Shown here: in pieces, positions 27,515-35,336 of the stretch
How positions within the stretch are numbered: position 1 is the first letter of the stretch
Layout: each line of letters begins with the position of its first letter
NCBI GenBank assembly: GCA_021791635.1
Contig: JAJYWF010000004.1
Span: forward strand, 1 to 52,212
DNA length: 52,212 nt
Direction: 5' to 3'
From: Actinomycetes bacterium
Lineage (GTDB): Bacteria > Actinomycetota > Acidimicrobiia > Acidimicrobiales > RAAP-2
Translations under genes and position numbers: made by a program
Notes under the pieces: model-generated
The model's database searches: none
What the model saw: only the letters and a program-made list of their open reading frames with translations
What the model was told of the DNA's origin: nothing

Positions 27515-28729
27515 CTACCCCGTAGAGCCCGGTGTTCGATCAGGCCTCGAGCCCGGCGTTCGATCCACGACGCGATCGGGGACCTCGAAGCGCCGGACCT
27601 TCCTGGTGAAGCGCGTGAGCACTTCGGATGTCGGTGCCGGGCCCACGCCCGGCTCGTGCCAGACAGGGACACCCGATCCTTCGAACGGGGGCCACGGCGC
27701 GGGGTCGACGGCCAGGTACCCCGTCGGAGCCGACACGTCACCGGGGAGGGTCAGCCCAGGCAGTCCGGCGAGGCAGGCGTTCACCGCCCTGGCCAGTCCG
27801 GTCTCGAAGAACCCACCGACGAACGCCGGGGTGCCCGAGGCGGCGCACACGCTCGCTGCCCGGCCCAGCATGTCGATGCCCCCCAGCCGGGCCGGTTTGA
27901 GACAGGCCACTTCACACGCTCCAGCGGCGAGAGCACGCTCGAGGTCGGCCACGCTCCCCAGGGACTCGTCGAGAGCGACCAGGGTGTCCAGTCGCTCAGC
28001 CAGCACGGCATGTCCGTGAAGATCGCCCGGTTCCATGGGCTGCTCGATACAAGTGAGCCCGAAGCCGTCGAGGTCCACCAGCTTCTCGGCGTCGGAGTCG
28101 TCGTCCGTGCCCAGGCAGTAAGCACCGTTGGCGTCGACCTGGAGGGCGAGGGCGGGGAACTGGCTGCGTACGGCGGCGACGGGGGTGATGTCCCACCCGG
28201 GAGCGATCTTGAGACGGACCCTGGCCGCTCCGGCGTCGACGATCCTCTGGACCTCGGACAAGAGGGTGGCCACTGTGTGGTGATCGGGTATGCCCGCGAC
28301 CCCTCCGTACGGCACAGTGGTCCGTGGCACCCCGAGATGCCGGGCCAGGGGATCCCCGGCCCGACGGAGTGCGGCGTCGAGAAGCGCCATCTCCACCGAT
28401 GCCCATGCCATTCGCTGAGGCACCCCACCGTCCGCGGGAAGGCATGCGGCCGCCAGATCGTGCAGTCCGGGAACTTCGCCGCCTTGCCCTTGGGTCGCCT
28501 GGAGGAGTCGCGGGACGACGTGGTCGACCAGGAGGTCCCACACGCGATCGGTCGGCGGGTCCACCAGAGTTCCTTGCAGGAGGGCTCCACACTCACCCCA
28601 ACCCTCTTGCCCGTCACAGACCACCCGGAGCAGGACCACCGGTCGGCGCCCGTGCACGCCTCCCGAAGTCCCGACCTCCGCCCTCAGTGCCAGATCGACC
28701 CAGGAGACCTCGACTTCCTCGAGGTGCAT
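27515..28729 (-). CDS. menC: o-succinylbenzoate synthase (enolase superfamily)
   Basis: Dehydrates SHCHC to o-succinylbenzoate in menaquinone synthesis. A 404-residue muconate-lactonizing-enzyme-type protein. Metal ligands are Asp199 (VDANGAY), Glu229 (CIEQP) and Asp254 (ALDES). Catalytic Lys174 (RLKIAPG) and Lys278 (CLKPARLGG) are present, and GGFFETGLARAVN matches the OSBS/NSAR subgroup. The first position of the usual KxK motif is Arg172 rather than Lys. The OSBS subgroup also includes N-succinylamino-acid racemases, so activity cannot be assigned with certainty. The C-terminus has an extra basic/Pro tail with a TPGSRPDRTPGS repeat. It is separated from the coiled-coil gene by 31 bases. 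Confidence 0.85.
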   Translation of the reverse strand: MHLEEVEVSWVDLALRAEVGTSGGVHGRRPVVLLRVVCDGQEGWGECGALLQGTLVDPPTDRVWDLLVDHVVPRLLQATQGQGGEVPGLHDLAAACLPADGGVPQRMAWASVEMALLDAALRRAGDPLARHLGVPRTTVPYGGVAGIPDHHTVATLLSEVQRIVDAGAARVRLKIAPGWDITPVAAVRSQFPALALQVDANGAYCLGTDDDSDAEKLVDLDGFGLTCIEQPMEPGDLHGHAVLAERLDTLVALDESLGSVADLERALAAGACEVACLKPARLGGIDMLGRAASVCAASGTPAFVGGFFETGLARAVNACLAGLPGLTLPGDVSAPTGYLAVDPAPWPPFEGSGVPVWHEPGVGPAPTSEVLTRFTRKVRRFEVPDRVVDRTPGSRPDRTPGSTG

Positions 28730-28762
28730 GCCTCCACGGTACGCTGTGTGCCGGCACGACCG

Positions 28763-28846
28763 GCCCGGATGGCGGAATCGGTAGACGCGGAGGCCTCAAA
28801 AGCCTTTGTCCGAGAGGGCATGCGGGTTCGAGTCCCGCTCCGGGCA
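28763..28846 (+). tRNA. tRNA-Leu (anticodon CAA)
   Basis: An 84-base class II tRNA. The acceptor stem is GCCCGGA/TCCGGGC with discriminator A. The anticodon stem GAGGC/GCCTT encloses the seven-base loop CTCAAAA, so the anticodon is CAA, reading UUG. A long variable arm (TGTCC/GGGCA) and a GCGGG-TTCGAGT-CCCGC T-arm follow. The 3' CCA is not encoded. A TACGCT sequence at 28740-28745 is a possible -10 element. Confidence 0.95.
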
Positions 28847-28886
28847 CTGGCGGAGTGACGGCGCCGGTGAGCGAGAGCTCGGCCGG

Positions 28887-29585
28887 TCAGGAGGTCACCC
28901 GGGCTGCGGCCGCACGCGCGTATCCCTGCACTGCGGTCATGCTGGGCGTGCTGGACGTGATGTAGGCCACCATGCCTAATGCCATTCCCTTGCGGAAAGC
29001 GACCACGTAGACGTTCAGCGGAACCGACGAGCCCCCCGATGTGCTGGTGAACGTCCCCTGCCAAGCGCTCGACTGGTCGGCAATCTCGGGGAACGACAGA
29101 GACCTGAACGATCCCTTCAGGCTGGAACTTCCTGAACCAGCAGTGATCGACCCGCAACCGTTGAGGTCTCCCCCGATAGTCGCCATCGGGCCCGTCGACC
29201 CTTTGTCGAAGTACGCCAGAGTGTCGATGAAGACCGTGGCTGTGAGTGTTGTTGTCGTGGCGTTGTGGACGAAGACAACTGTGGCATGGGCTGTCGACAG
29301 AGCGGCGGCCTTGGCGTGGGCCAGGCAGGCGATGCCGAATGTCCCCGGCTGGGCTGTCACCGTCCAGTTCGACGGGAGGTCCGCCGAGGTCAGGAGCTCA
29401 CCTTGCAGGGTGGAGCTGTCGGGCGGAGCCACGATCGTTGTCTCCGTACGGTGGCCACCACCCGATGATCGACTGTGTGCTGTCGGAGAGGCCGAAGACG
29501 TGGAGGAGGATGCACCGCCACACGCGCTGCTCACGACCGCCGACGACAACACCACCGCGATCACCGCCGCCTTCGAATGCTTCAT
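28887..29585 (-). CDS. putative lipoprotein, function unknown
   Basis: A 232-residue secreted protein. The N-terminus (MKHSKAAVIAVVLSSAVVSSAC) is a lipoprotein signal peptide, and the lipobox-like VSSAC places the acylated Cys at residue 22. A Ser/Thr-rich linker follows, then a globular domain with LLTSADLPSNW, TVFVHNATTTTL-type beta-rich stretches and a C-terminal amphipathic helix. Similar small secreted actinobacterial proteins are often annotated as unknown. The ATG at 29585 has a GGGGGG ribosome-binding site, so this start is preferred over the upstream in-frame codon. It converges on the tRNA gene. Confidence 0.75.
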   Translation of the reverse strand: MKHSKAAVIAVVLSSAVVSSACGGASSSTSSASPTAHSRSSGGGHRTETTIVAPPDSSTLQGELLTSADLPSNWTVTAQPGTFGIACLAHAKAAALSTAHATVVFVHNATTTTLTATVFIDTLAYFDKGSTGPMATIGGDLNGCGSITAGSGSSSLKGSFRSLSFPEIADQSSAWQGTFTSTSGGSSVPLNVYVVAFRKGMALGMVAYITSSTPSMTAVQGYARAAAARVTS

Positions 29586-29658
29586 GTCCGTACCCCCCGC
29601 CCGGATCCACTCGAATTGACCCGCACCAAGTATGGCACCGGAGTGCGGCCCAGGCGAC

Positions 29659-29672
29659 GTGGAGCGCTCCAC
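29659..29672. promoter_or_regulatory. 14-bp perfect palindrome upstream of the lipoprotein gene
   Basis: GTGGAGCGCTCCAC is a perfect palindrome 74-87 bases upstream of the lipoprotein start, in the gap after the nitrilase-family gene. It could be an operator; no cognate regulator is visible. Confidence 0.35.
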
Positions 29673-29729
29673 TCGGTTCCACCTGTCGGCCCGCGACGTT
29701 CCAATCGGTGCCATGCCGTCCCGGTTCCT

Positions 29730-30584
29730 TCACTCGAGCCGGGGCACGACGTCGAACCGGCGGTTGGCCAGGACCGGGATTGCGGCCCGCACCTCCCGGA
29801 CCCGCCGGGCGGTCGGGCTTGCCGTCACCATGCCGCTCGCCGTGGCCGAAAGGAGGTCGAGCACCTTGCCCGTGGGATCGATCGCCATGCTGTGACCCGT
29901 GCACCTCGGCGCCGGTTGGGCCGAGGCGACGACGTAGGACGTCGACTCGATGGCCCGAGCCCGCAGCAACGTTGCCCACGTGTCGGCCTTGCCCCGACCC
30001 ACCACCCAGTGGGCGGCCACCAGGACCACCTCTGCGCCGGCGTCCACCAGCGCCCGCGTCATCTCGGGGAACCGGAGGTCGTAGCAGGTCATCACGCCCA
30101 TCCTGAGCCCGCCGACGTCGACCACCACGACGGGATCGCGCCGTGGGTCTCCGGCCAAGACCCGCTCGCTCTCGCGCCACCCCAAGGCGTCGAACAGGTG
30201 GTACTTGCGGTAGGCGCCGACCACGCCTTCGGGCCCGACCGCCACCACGGTGTTGTAGACCCGCCTCGCCCGCCTGGTGCGCTCGAACATACCGGCCACC
30301 ACGGTCAGGCCGCTCTCGGCCGATGCTCTCCCGAGAGTGGTCACGAACGGTCCGTCCAACTTCTCGGCGAAGGCCGCGAGGTCGGTCGCCGGTGTGCCGA
30401 AGGAGCACATGGCGGCTTCGGGGAGGACGAGGAGCGACGCTCCCCGGCGAGAGGCAGCCTCCACGGAGGCCACAGCTCGGCGGCGATTGAGGTCCTTGTC
30501 CAGGGTCGACTCGAACTGAGCGGCGGCCACCAGCACCCCTGCAGGATAGATCCGCGGGTCGCACCCCTCTGTTCCTACCGGCAT
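29730..30584 (-). CDS. carbon-nitrogen hydrolase (nitrilase superfamily)
   Basis: A 284-residue soluble amidase-type enzyme. The Glu-Lys-Cys triad is Glu56 (VLPEAAM), Lys127 (YRKYHLF) and Cys167 (MTCYDLRFPE). It most resembles the omega-amidase/deaminated-glutathione-amidase branch, which hydrolyses C-N amide bonds of small acids, but the substrate is not identifiable. The ATG at 30584 is followed by the expected VLVAAAQFES beta strand; an internal GTG is also possible. It is divergent from fabD across 178 bases. Confidence 0.85.
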   Translation of the reverse strand: MPVGTEGCDPRIYPAGVLVAAAQFESTLDKDLNRRRAVASVEAASRRGASLLVLPEAAMCSFGTPATDLAAFAEKLDGPFVTTLGRASAESGLTVVAGMFERTRRARRVYNTVVAVGPEGVVGAYRKYHLFDALGWRESERVLAGDPRRDPVVVVDVGGLRMGVMTCYDLRFPEMTRALVDAGAEVVLVAAHWVVGRGKADTWATLLRARAIESTSYVVASAQPAPRCTGHSMAIDPTGKVLDLLSATASGMVTASPTARRVREVRAAIPVLANRRFDVVPRLE

Positions 30585-30762
30585 GTCCCCTGGTCTACGA
30601 CACAACCCGTCCGCTAGATCACTCACAGTACGACCACCGGTAGCATGACCGCGGGGTAATGCGACGCGACCGGCGGTCCCGTGACACACTGAACACCGGC
30701 GATCGGAATCGGCCGAGCGCCCCGGGCAGCGCCCGTCAGCAGAGCACTCGGAGAGTCCCCAC

Positions 30763-32016
30763 GTGCTGGTGTTCACGTTCCCAGGCCAAGGTTCGCAACG
30801 CCCCGGCATGGGCCGCCTTTGGACCACACACCCTTCCTGGGAAGTGGTGACCGAAGCCGCTTCCGTCTCAGGCCGTGACCTGGGCCGCCTGTTGGTCGAC
30901 GCACCCATGGAGGAGCTCACCGAGACGGCCAACGCCCAACTCACGACGTTCGTCCTCAGCCTCGTGGTCCTCGACGCCGTCGAGCGCATCGGCCTGGCTC
31001 CGGCGGCATGCGCCGGACACAGCTTGGGTGAGTACACCGCCCTGGTGGCCGGGGGTGGCGTGTCCTTCGCCGACGGCCTGGCCCTCGTCGCAGCCCGGGG
31101 GGAAGCGATGGCTCGAGCCGGCGAAGATGCTCCAGGGACGATGGCGGCCATTATCGGCCTCTCCGACGACGACGCCGCAGCCGCATGCCAGCGCTGCGAA
31201 TCCGACGTCTGGGTGGCGAACTACAACGCCCCTGGACAGGTCGTCGTGGCCGGGACCACCGACGCCGTGGCAGCCGTGGCGGTCATTGCCCGCCAACTCG
31301 GAGCCCGCAAGGTGCTCCCACTGCCGGTGGCTGCGGCCTTCCACACCCCCCTCATGGCCGGCGCCCGCCCGGCCCTTCGAAAGGCCCTCGGCGATGCCAC
31401 GTTCCTCGCCCCCGAGGTTCCGATCGTGGCCAACGTCGACGCCAGGGTCCACCACGACTCCTCCGATTGGCCGGGTCTGCTCTCGGCTCAGCTCTGCAGC
31501 CCGGTGCGTTGGCGGCAATCGCTCGAGACCCTGGCCGGGCTCGGTGCCACGTCCTTTGTGGAACTGGGCCCCGGAGGGGTGCTGAGTGGCTTGGCCCGAC
31601 GGAGCACTCCGGAGATCCGCTCGCTCTCGGTGGCGAAACCCGACGACCTCGATCGGCTGATCGACGCCGTCACCCCGCATCCGATGTTGGGAGACGATCC
31701 CCAAGTCCACCACGGTGAGCACCTCTACACCCGAGAACGGGTCGTCGTGAGCCCCTCGGCGGGGATCTTCACTCCCGAGTCGACGGTGTCGGCTCCAGGG
31801 ACCGGCCTGCTCCCAGGCACCGTGGCCCCGCCCGTCGACGGGGCCACGGCCACGGAGAGCTTCGTGGACGTCGGAGCGCTCGTCGGACGCGTCGGGGTGA
31901 ACGAAGTGAGGACGCCCTTCGCCGGACAGGTGATCCGGTGGCTGTCCGTGTCCGGCGAGCGGGTCCAAGAAGGCCAGCCCCTCGTGTGGCTCCGAGTCCG
32001 CGAGGACCGCTACTGA
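30763..32016 (+). CDS. fabD: malonyl-CoA:ACP transacylase with C-terminal biotin-carrier-like domain
   Basis: Transfers malonyl from CoA to ACP for type-II fatty-acid synthesis. The catalytic domain (about 1-305) has FPGQGSQ, the GHSLGE nucleophile Ser87, Arg112 (ARGEAM) for malonate binding and His194 (AAFHTPLM). Unlike ordinary ~310-residue FabD, it continues to 417 residues. Residues 324-340 (RVVVSPSAGIF) and 367-414 (VNEVRTPFAGQVIRWL, GERVQEGQPLVWL) match the two halves of an AccB-like biotinyl/lipoyl domain, split by a Pro/Gly linker. The hairpin that should hold the biotinylated MKM is absent (VGRVGVNEV). GTG at 30763 follows GGAG. It overlaps fabG by one base. Confidence 0.88.
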   Translation: MLVFTFPGQGSQRPGMGRLWTTHPSWEVVTEAASVSGRDLGRLLVDAPMEELTETANAQLTTFVLSLVVLDAVERIGLAPAACAGHSLGEYTALVAGGGVSFADGLALVAARGEAMARAGEDAPGTMAAIIGLSDDDAAAACQRCESDVWVANYNAPGQVVVAGTTDAVAAVAVIARQLGARKVLPLPVAAAFHTPLMAGARPALRKALGDATFLAPEVPIVANVDARVHHDSSDWPGLLSAQLCSPVRWRQSLETLAGLGATSFVELGPGGVLSGLARRSTPEIRSLSVAKPDDLDRLIDAVTPHPMLGDDPQVHHGEHLYTRERVVVSPSAGIFTPESTVSAPGTGLLPGTVAPPVDGATATESFVDVGALVGRVGVNEVRTPFAGQVIRWLSVSGERVQEGQPLVWLRVREDRY

Positions 32017-32858
32017 TGCCCGGCGAGGCCGACGCCCCTGGTCGAGGGTCCCGATCACCCCGAGTGGTCCTGGTCACGGGTGGCAGTCGTGGGATCGGCG
32101 CTGCCTGCGCCGCTTGGTTCCTCCAGCACGGCGATCAGGTCGCCGTCACGTACCGGGGCAGCTCACCGCCCCCACTTCCTGGCCTGGGCGACCCGACCGG
32201 GGTCCACGTCGCCCACCACCCCTCCGAGGAAGCCGGTCATTGCGTCGGTGCTGATCCAGAAGAGCTCGCCGAACGCTACTTCCCCGTCCCATGCGACGTG
32301 ACCGAGGTCGCTACTGTCCAGGCTGCATTCGAAGCCGTCGAAAGCCGCTGGGGTCCCGTAGAGATCCTCGTCGTCAGCGCCGGGATCACCCGGGACACCC
32401 TGGTCGTGCGGATGGACGAGGATGCATGGAACGATGTCATCGCCACCAATCTCACCGGGGCCTACCGCGTCGCCAAGCGCGCCCTGGCCAAGATGCTCCG
32501 CCTCCACCGGGGCCGGATCGTGTTCATCTCCTCGGTGGGCGCGTTCGTGGGACTTCCCGGGCAGGCGAACTACGCCTCGTCCAAGGCCGGGTTGGTGGGG
32601 ATGGCCAGGGCCTTGGCCCGCGAGGTGGCCAGTCGTTCGATCACTGTGAACGTCGTCGCCCCCGGAGCGGTGGCAACCGATATGCTCGATGCGCTCGGTG
32701 CCGAGAGGGTCGAGCAGCTTCGGACGATGGTTCCCCTCGGGAGGGTCGCCGAGCCTCAGGAAGTGGCGAGCGCGGTCGGATTTCTGGCTTCGGACGCCGC
32801 AAGCTACATCACTGGCGCGGTCCTTCCCGTCGACGGTGGCCTCGGAATGGGCATGTGA
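32016..32858 (+). CDS. fabG: 3-oxoacyl-ACP reductase with atypical beta2-beta3 segment
   Basis: NADPH-dependent reductase of the fatty-acid elongation cycle. The SDR nucleotide motif is TGGSRGIG (21-28), with catalytic Asn145 (ATNLTG), Ser162/163, Tyr176 and Lys180 (YASSK). The conserved NNAG appears as VVSAGITRD. It is about 30 residues longer than a typical FabG (280 versus ~247). Part is an N-terminal extension; the rest lies between strand 2 and the CDV strand, where a Pro/His/Gly-rich stretch (PPPLPGLGDPTG, HHPSEEAGH) replaces the usual amphipathic helix. The start is the ATG at 32016 overlapping the fabD TGA. It precedes acpP by 186 bases. Confidence 0.87.
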   Translation: MPGEADAPGRGSRSPRVVLVTGGSRGIGAACAAWFLQHGDQVAVTYRGSSPPPLPGLGDPTGVHVAHHPSEEAGHCVGADPEELAERYFPVPCDVTEVATVQAAFEAVESRWGPVEILVVSAGITRDTLVVRMDEDAWNDVIATNLTGAYRVAKRALAKMLRLHRGRIVFISSVGAFVGLPGQANYASSKAGLVGMARALAREVASRSITVNVVAPGAVATDMLDALGAERVEQLRTMVPLGRVAEPQEVASAVGFLASDAASYITGAVLPVDGGLGMGM

Positions 32859-32964
32859 ACTACGGGGCTTCCCGAAGTTCACCGGTCCCATGGTGTCGTG
32901 AGGCACCCGAGGATCCACCCGGGCGCGAGCAGGTTCCGAGCAGGAAGCAACATCGAGCGAGAAG

Positions 32965-32993
32965 TTGGACGAGAGCGGCAGTCGAAGTACCAC
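32965..32993 (+). promoter_or_regulatory. possible internal promoter for acpP-fabF
   Basis: TTGGAC (-35-like) at 32965-32970 and TACCAC (-10-like) at 32988-32993 are 17 bases apart, ending 51 bases before the acpP start. Such an element could raise ACP supply independently of fabD-fabG. Confidence 0.35.
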
Positions 32994-33044
32994 ACACCAT
33001 TGGCGTCGTCATCAACGGCGTCGACAGAGCGAGGAGCAGAGCAC

Positions 33045-33284
33045 GTGGACAGTGACCAGGCATTCGAAAAGTTCCGTGGATGCGCGGTGGAAGTTCTGCA
33101 GGTACCTGCGGACAAGGTGACCCGTGAAGCCCGGTTCGCCGATGATCTCGATGCGGACAGCCTGGACCTCGTCGAGCTGGTGATGGCCCTCGAAGAGGCC
33201 TTCGACATCACCGTCGAAGAGACCGAGCTGGAGGATATCGAGACCATCGGTCAGGCATTCGATTTGATCTCCAGCAAGTTCTGA
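33045..33284 (+). CDS. acpP: acyl carrier protein
   Basis: A 79-residue acidic carrier of growing acyl chains in type-II fatty-acid synthesis. Ser39 in the DADSLDLVEL motif is the 4'-phosphopantetheine attachment site. It has the expected four-helix hydrophobic pattern and acidic residues on helix II. The GTG at 33045 follows GAGGAG with eight bases between, a good start. Its TGA overlaps the fabF ATG by one base. Placed between fabG and fabF in the classical fab order. Confidence 0.95.
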   Translation: MDSDQAFEKFRGCAVEVLQVPADKVTREARFADDLDADSLDLVELVMALEEAFDITVEETELEDIETIGQAFDLISSKF

Positions 33285-34483
33285 TGCTTCTCCGTGCCGG
33301 TGCCGGCGAGTCCGTCCCGGGACGGCGAGTGGCCGTGACCGGTCTCGGCGCAGTCACCTGCTGCGGCTTGGGGGCCGATGCTCTGTGGGATGGCCTGGTC
33401 ACGCCGTCGATTGATGGCGAGCGCCGAGTCCCCGAGTTCGATCCCCAGGTCTACTTCGGTCCCAAAGAGATGCGACGCGTCGACCGCTTCGCCCAGTTCA
33501 GCGTCGCCGCGGCCGAGATGGCGTTGGCCCACGCCGGAGACGTGGACGCGGATCCGTGGCGGTCTGGGGTCGTCTTCGGAACCGGAGTTGGCGGGTTCGA
33601 GACCTTGGCCGACCAGGTACAGGTCTACCTGGAGAAGGGTCCTCGGCGGGTCTCACCGTTCTTCGTGCCGATGATGATGCCCAACGCTGGCGCGGCGACG
33701 GTATCGATGCGCTTCGGGTGGCGCGGACCCTCGGAGACCATCACCACGGCCTGCGCCGCCGGCACGCACTCTATCGGTGCCGCAGCTCGTCTGGTGGCCT
33801 CGGGAAGGTGCGACGTCGCCATCGGAGGTGGGGCCGAGGCCTCGCTCCACCCGGTGGCCGTGGCCGCGTTCTCGAACATGACCGCCTTGTCGACGTCAGG
33901 GGTGTCTCGTCCCTTCGACCGGCGCCGGGACGGTTTCGTGATCGCCGAGGGAGCCGCGGCGCTGGTCCTCGAGGACTGGGACCGAGCCACCGCTCGACGG
34001 GCCCACATCTACGCCGAAGTTGCCGGGTTCGCCAGCACGGCCGATGCCTTCCATATCACCGCACCCGCCCCCGACGGCGCCGGCGCCGTTGCCTGCATGG
34101 AACAGGCGTTGGCCGACGCTCGCCTGCGGCCCCAGGACATCGTCGTGGTCAATGCCCACGGAACGTCGACGCCCCTCAACGATCTGGCCGAAGCCACCGC
34201 CATCGCCAAGGTGTTCGGGGATCCGGGCCCCCTCGTGACGTCCAACAAGGGCGTCACCGGCCACGCTCTGGGCGCTGCCGGGGCAATCGAGGCCGTGGCA
34301 TCGGCACTCTCGATCGAGCATCGCCTCATCCCGCCCACCTACGGGTGCGAGGAGATCGACCTCGAGATCCACCTCGACGTGGTCACCGGCTCGGCCCAGT
34401 CGTGGGAACCCGGTCCGGTCCTTTCGAACTCCTTCGGATTCGGCGGGCACAACGGCTGCCTCATCCTGCTGCCACCGGACTGA
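33284..34483 (+). CDS. fabF: 3-oxoacyl-ACP synthase II (KAS II)
   Basis: Elongates acyl-ACP by condensation with malonyl-ACP. A thiolase-fold enzyme of 399 residues with nucleophile Cys157 (TTACAAGTHSIG), His292 (NAHGTSTPLND), Lys322 (SNKGVTGH) and His327. GFGGHN at the C-terminus is the glycine-rich loop. The start is the ATG overlapping the acpP stop. The operon lacks fabH, so initiation by KAS III must be supplied elsewhere. It converges with trpA. Confidence 0.95.
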   Translation: MLLRAGAGESVPGRRVAVTGLGAVTCCGLGADALWDGLVTPSIDGERRVPEFDPQVYFGPKEMRRVDRFAQFSVAAAEMALAHAGDVDADPWRSGVVFGTGVGGFETLADQVQVYLEKGPRRVSPFFVPMMMPNAGAATVSMRFGWRGPSETITTACAAGTHSIGAAARLVASGRCDVAIGGGAEASLHPVAVAAFSNMTALSTSGVSRPFDRRRDGFVIAEGAAALVLEDWDRATARRAHIYAEVAGFASTADAFHITAPAPDGAGAVACMEQALADARLRPQDIVVVNAHGTSTPLNDLAEATAIAKVFGDPGPLVTSNKGVTGHALGAAGAIEAVASALSIEHRLIPPTYGCEEIDLEIHLDVVTGSAQSWEPGPVLSNSFGFGGHNGCLILLPPD

Positions 34484-34502
34484 GCCGGCGGGTACCACGG
34501 CG

Positions 34503-35336
34503 TCAGATCCGATCGATGGCCGCCCGTAGGCTCCCGACAAATGACGCGGCGGCTTCCGCCCCACCTCCGTCGAGGACCCTGCGAACCAGTGCCGAGCCGA
34601 CCACGACGCCGTCGGCGGCTCGACTTGCCTCGATCGCCTGCGCCGGAGTGGATATCCCGATCCCCACGCACACCGGCAGATCGCTCGCCTCCCTCACCCG
34701 CTCCACCACGTCAGTGGCGTCACTCCCGAGAGATGCCCGTTCTCCGGTGACGCCCATACGGGCCACGGCGTAGACGAACCCTCGAGCCCGTGCGGTGATC
34801 GCTCCGACCCGGCGACCCACGGTCGAAGGCGCCACCATCAGCACCGTGTCGATCCCAGCCCGGTCTGCCTCTCGAGCCCAGGGTCCCAGTTCCTCGAGGG
34901 GTAGATCGGGGATGAGGGCTCCTGCGACACCGGCGCCCGCCAGCATGCCGGCCGAGCGCCGGTGCCCGGCCCTCAGGATCGGGTTGTAGTACGACATGAT
35001 CACGATCGGGACGCCGATCCCGGCCCTCGCCAGGTCGTCGAGAACGCCCGCCAACGTGGTGCCCCGACGCAATGCAGCCAGTGCTGCTTCCTGGATGACC
35101 GGCCCATCCATCATCGGATCGGAGAACGGGATCCCCACTTCTAGGGCATCGGCACCAGACGCCACCGCTGCGTGGGCCACTTCGAGCCAGTCGTGAGACA
35201 TTCCACCCATGATGTAGGGGACGAGCAGCTTGGACCCACCGTTCAGCCGGGCCCGCAGCACAGCCTCCAGGCGGCTGGACCCTGCGTCCAACGTCGGCGG
35301 CTCAGTCCGGCCCTCGGGCAATGGACCCACCTTCAC
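34503..35336 (-). CDS. trpA: tryptophan synthase alpha subunit
   Basis: Cleaves indole-3-glycerol phosphate to indole, which is channelled to TrpB. Catalytic Glu66 and Asp77 lie in [15 protein letters not shown], with the same spacing as E. coli Glu49 and Asp60. The TIM-barrel phosphate-binding region [11 protein letters not shown] and [11 protein letters not shown] complete the family pattern. The GTG at 35336 overlaps the trpB stop (GTGA), and gives about 277 residues. Last gene of trpC-F-B-A. Confidence 0.95.
   Translation of the reverse strand: MKVGPLPEGRTEPPTLDAGSSRLEAVLRARLNGGSKLLVPYIMGGMSHDWLEVAHAAVASGADALEVGIPFSDPMMDGPVIQEAALAALRRGTTLAGVLDDLARAGIGVPIVIMSYYNPILRAGHRRSAGMLAGAGVAGALIPDLPLEELGPWAREADRAGIDTVLMVAPSTVGRRVGAITARARGFVYAVARMGVTGERASLGSDATDVVERVREASDLPVCVGIGISTPAQAIEASRAADGVVVGSALVRRVLDGGGAEAAASFVGSLRAAIDRI

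Noticed and set aside
27484-28762. A T-box or amino-acid leader near the tRNA-Leu or trp/his genes
   Set aside because: No leader peptide with runs of Trp or His codons nor T-box sequence was seen upstream of trpC or hisD; both gaps are under 80 bases.
29586-29714. N-terminal extension of the lipoprotein
   Set aside because: Starting earlier would bury the signal peptide; the ATG at 29585 has a strong ribosome-binding site.
32859-33044. A small gene between fabG and acpP
   Set aside because: The open frame here is just the acpP frame extended upstream; it lacks a start with a ribosome-binding site, whereas the GTG at 33045 has GAGGAG.
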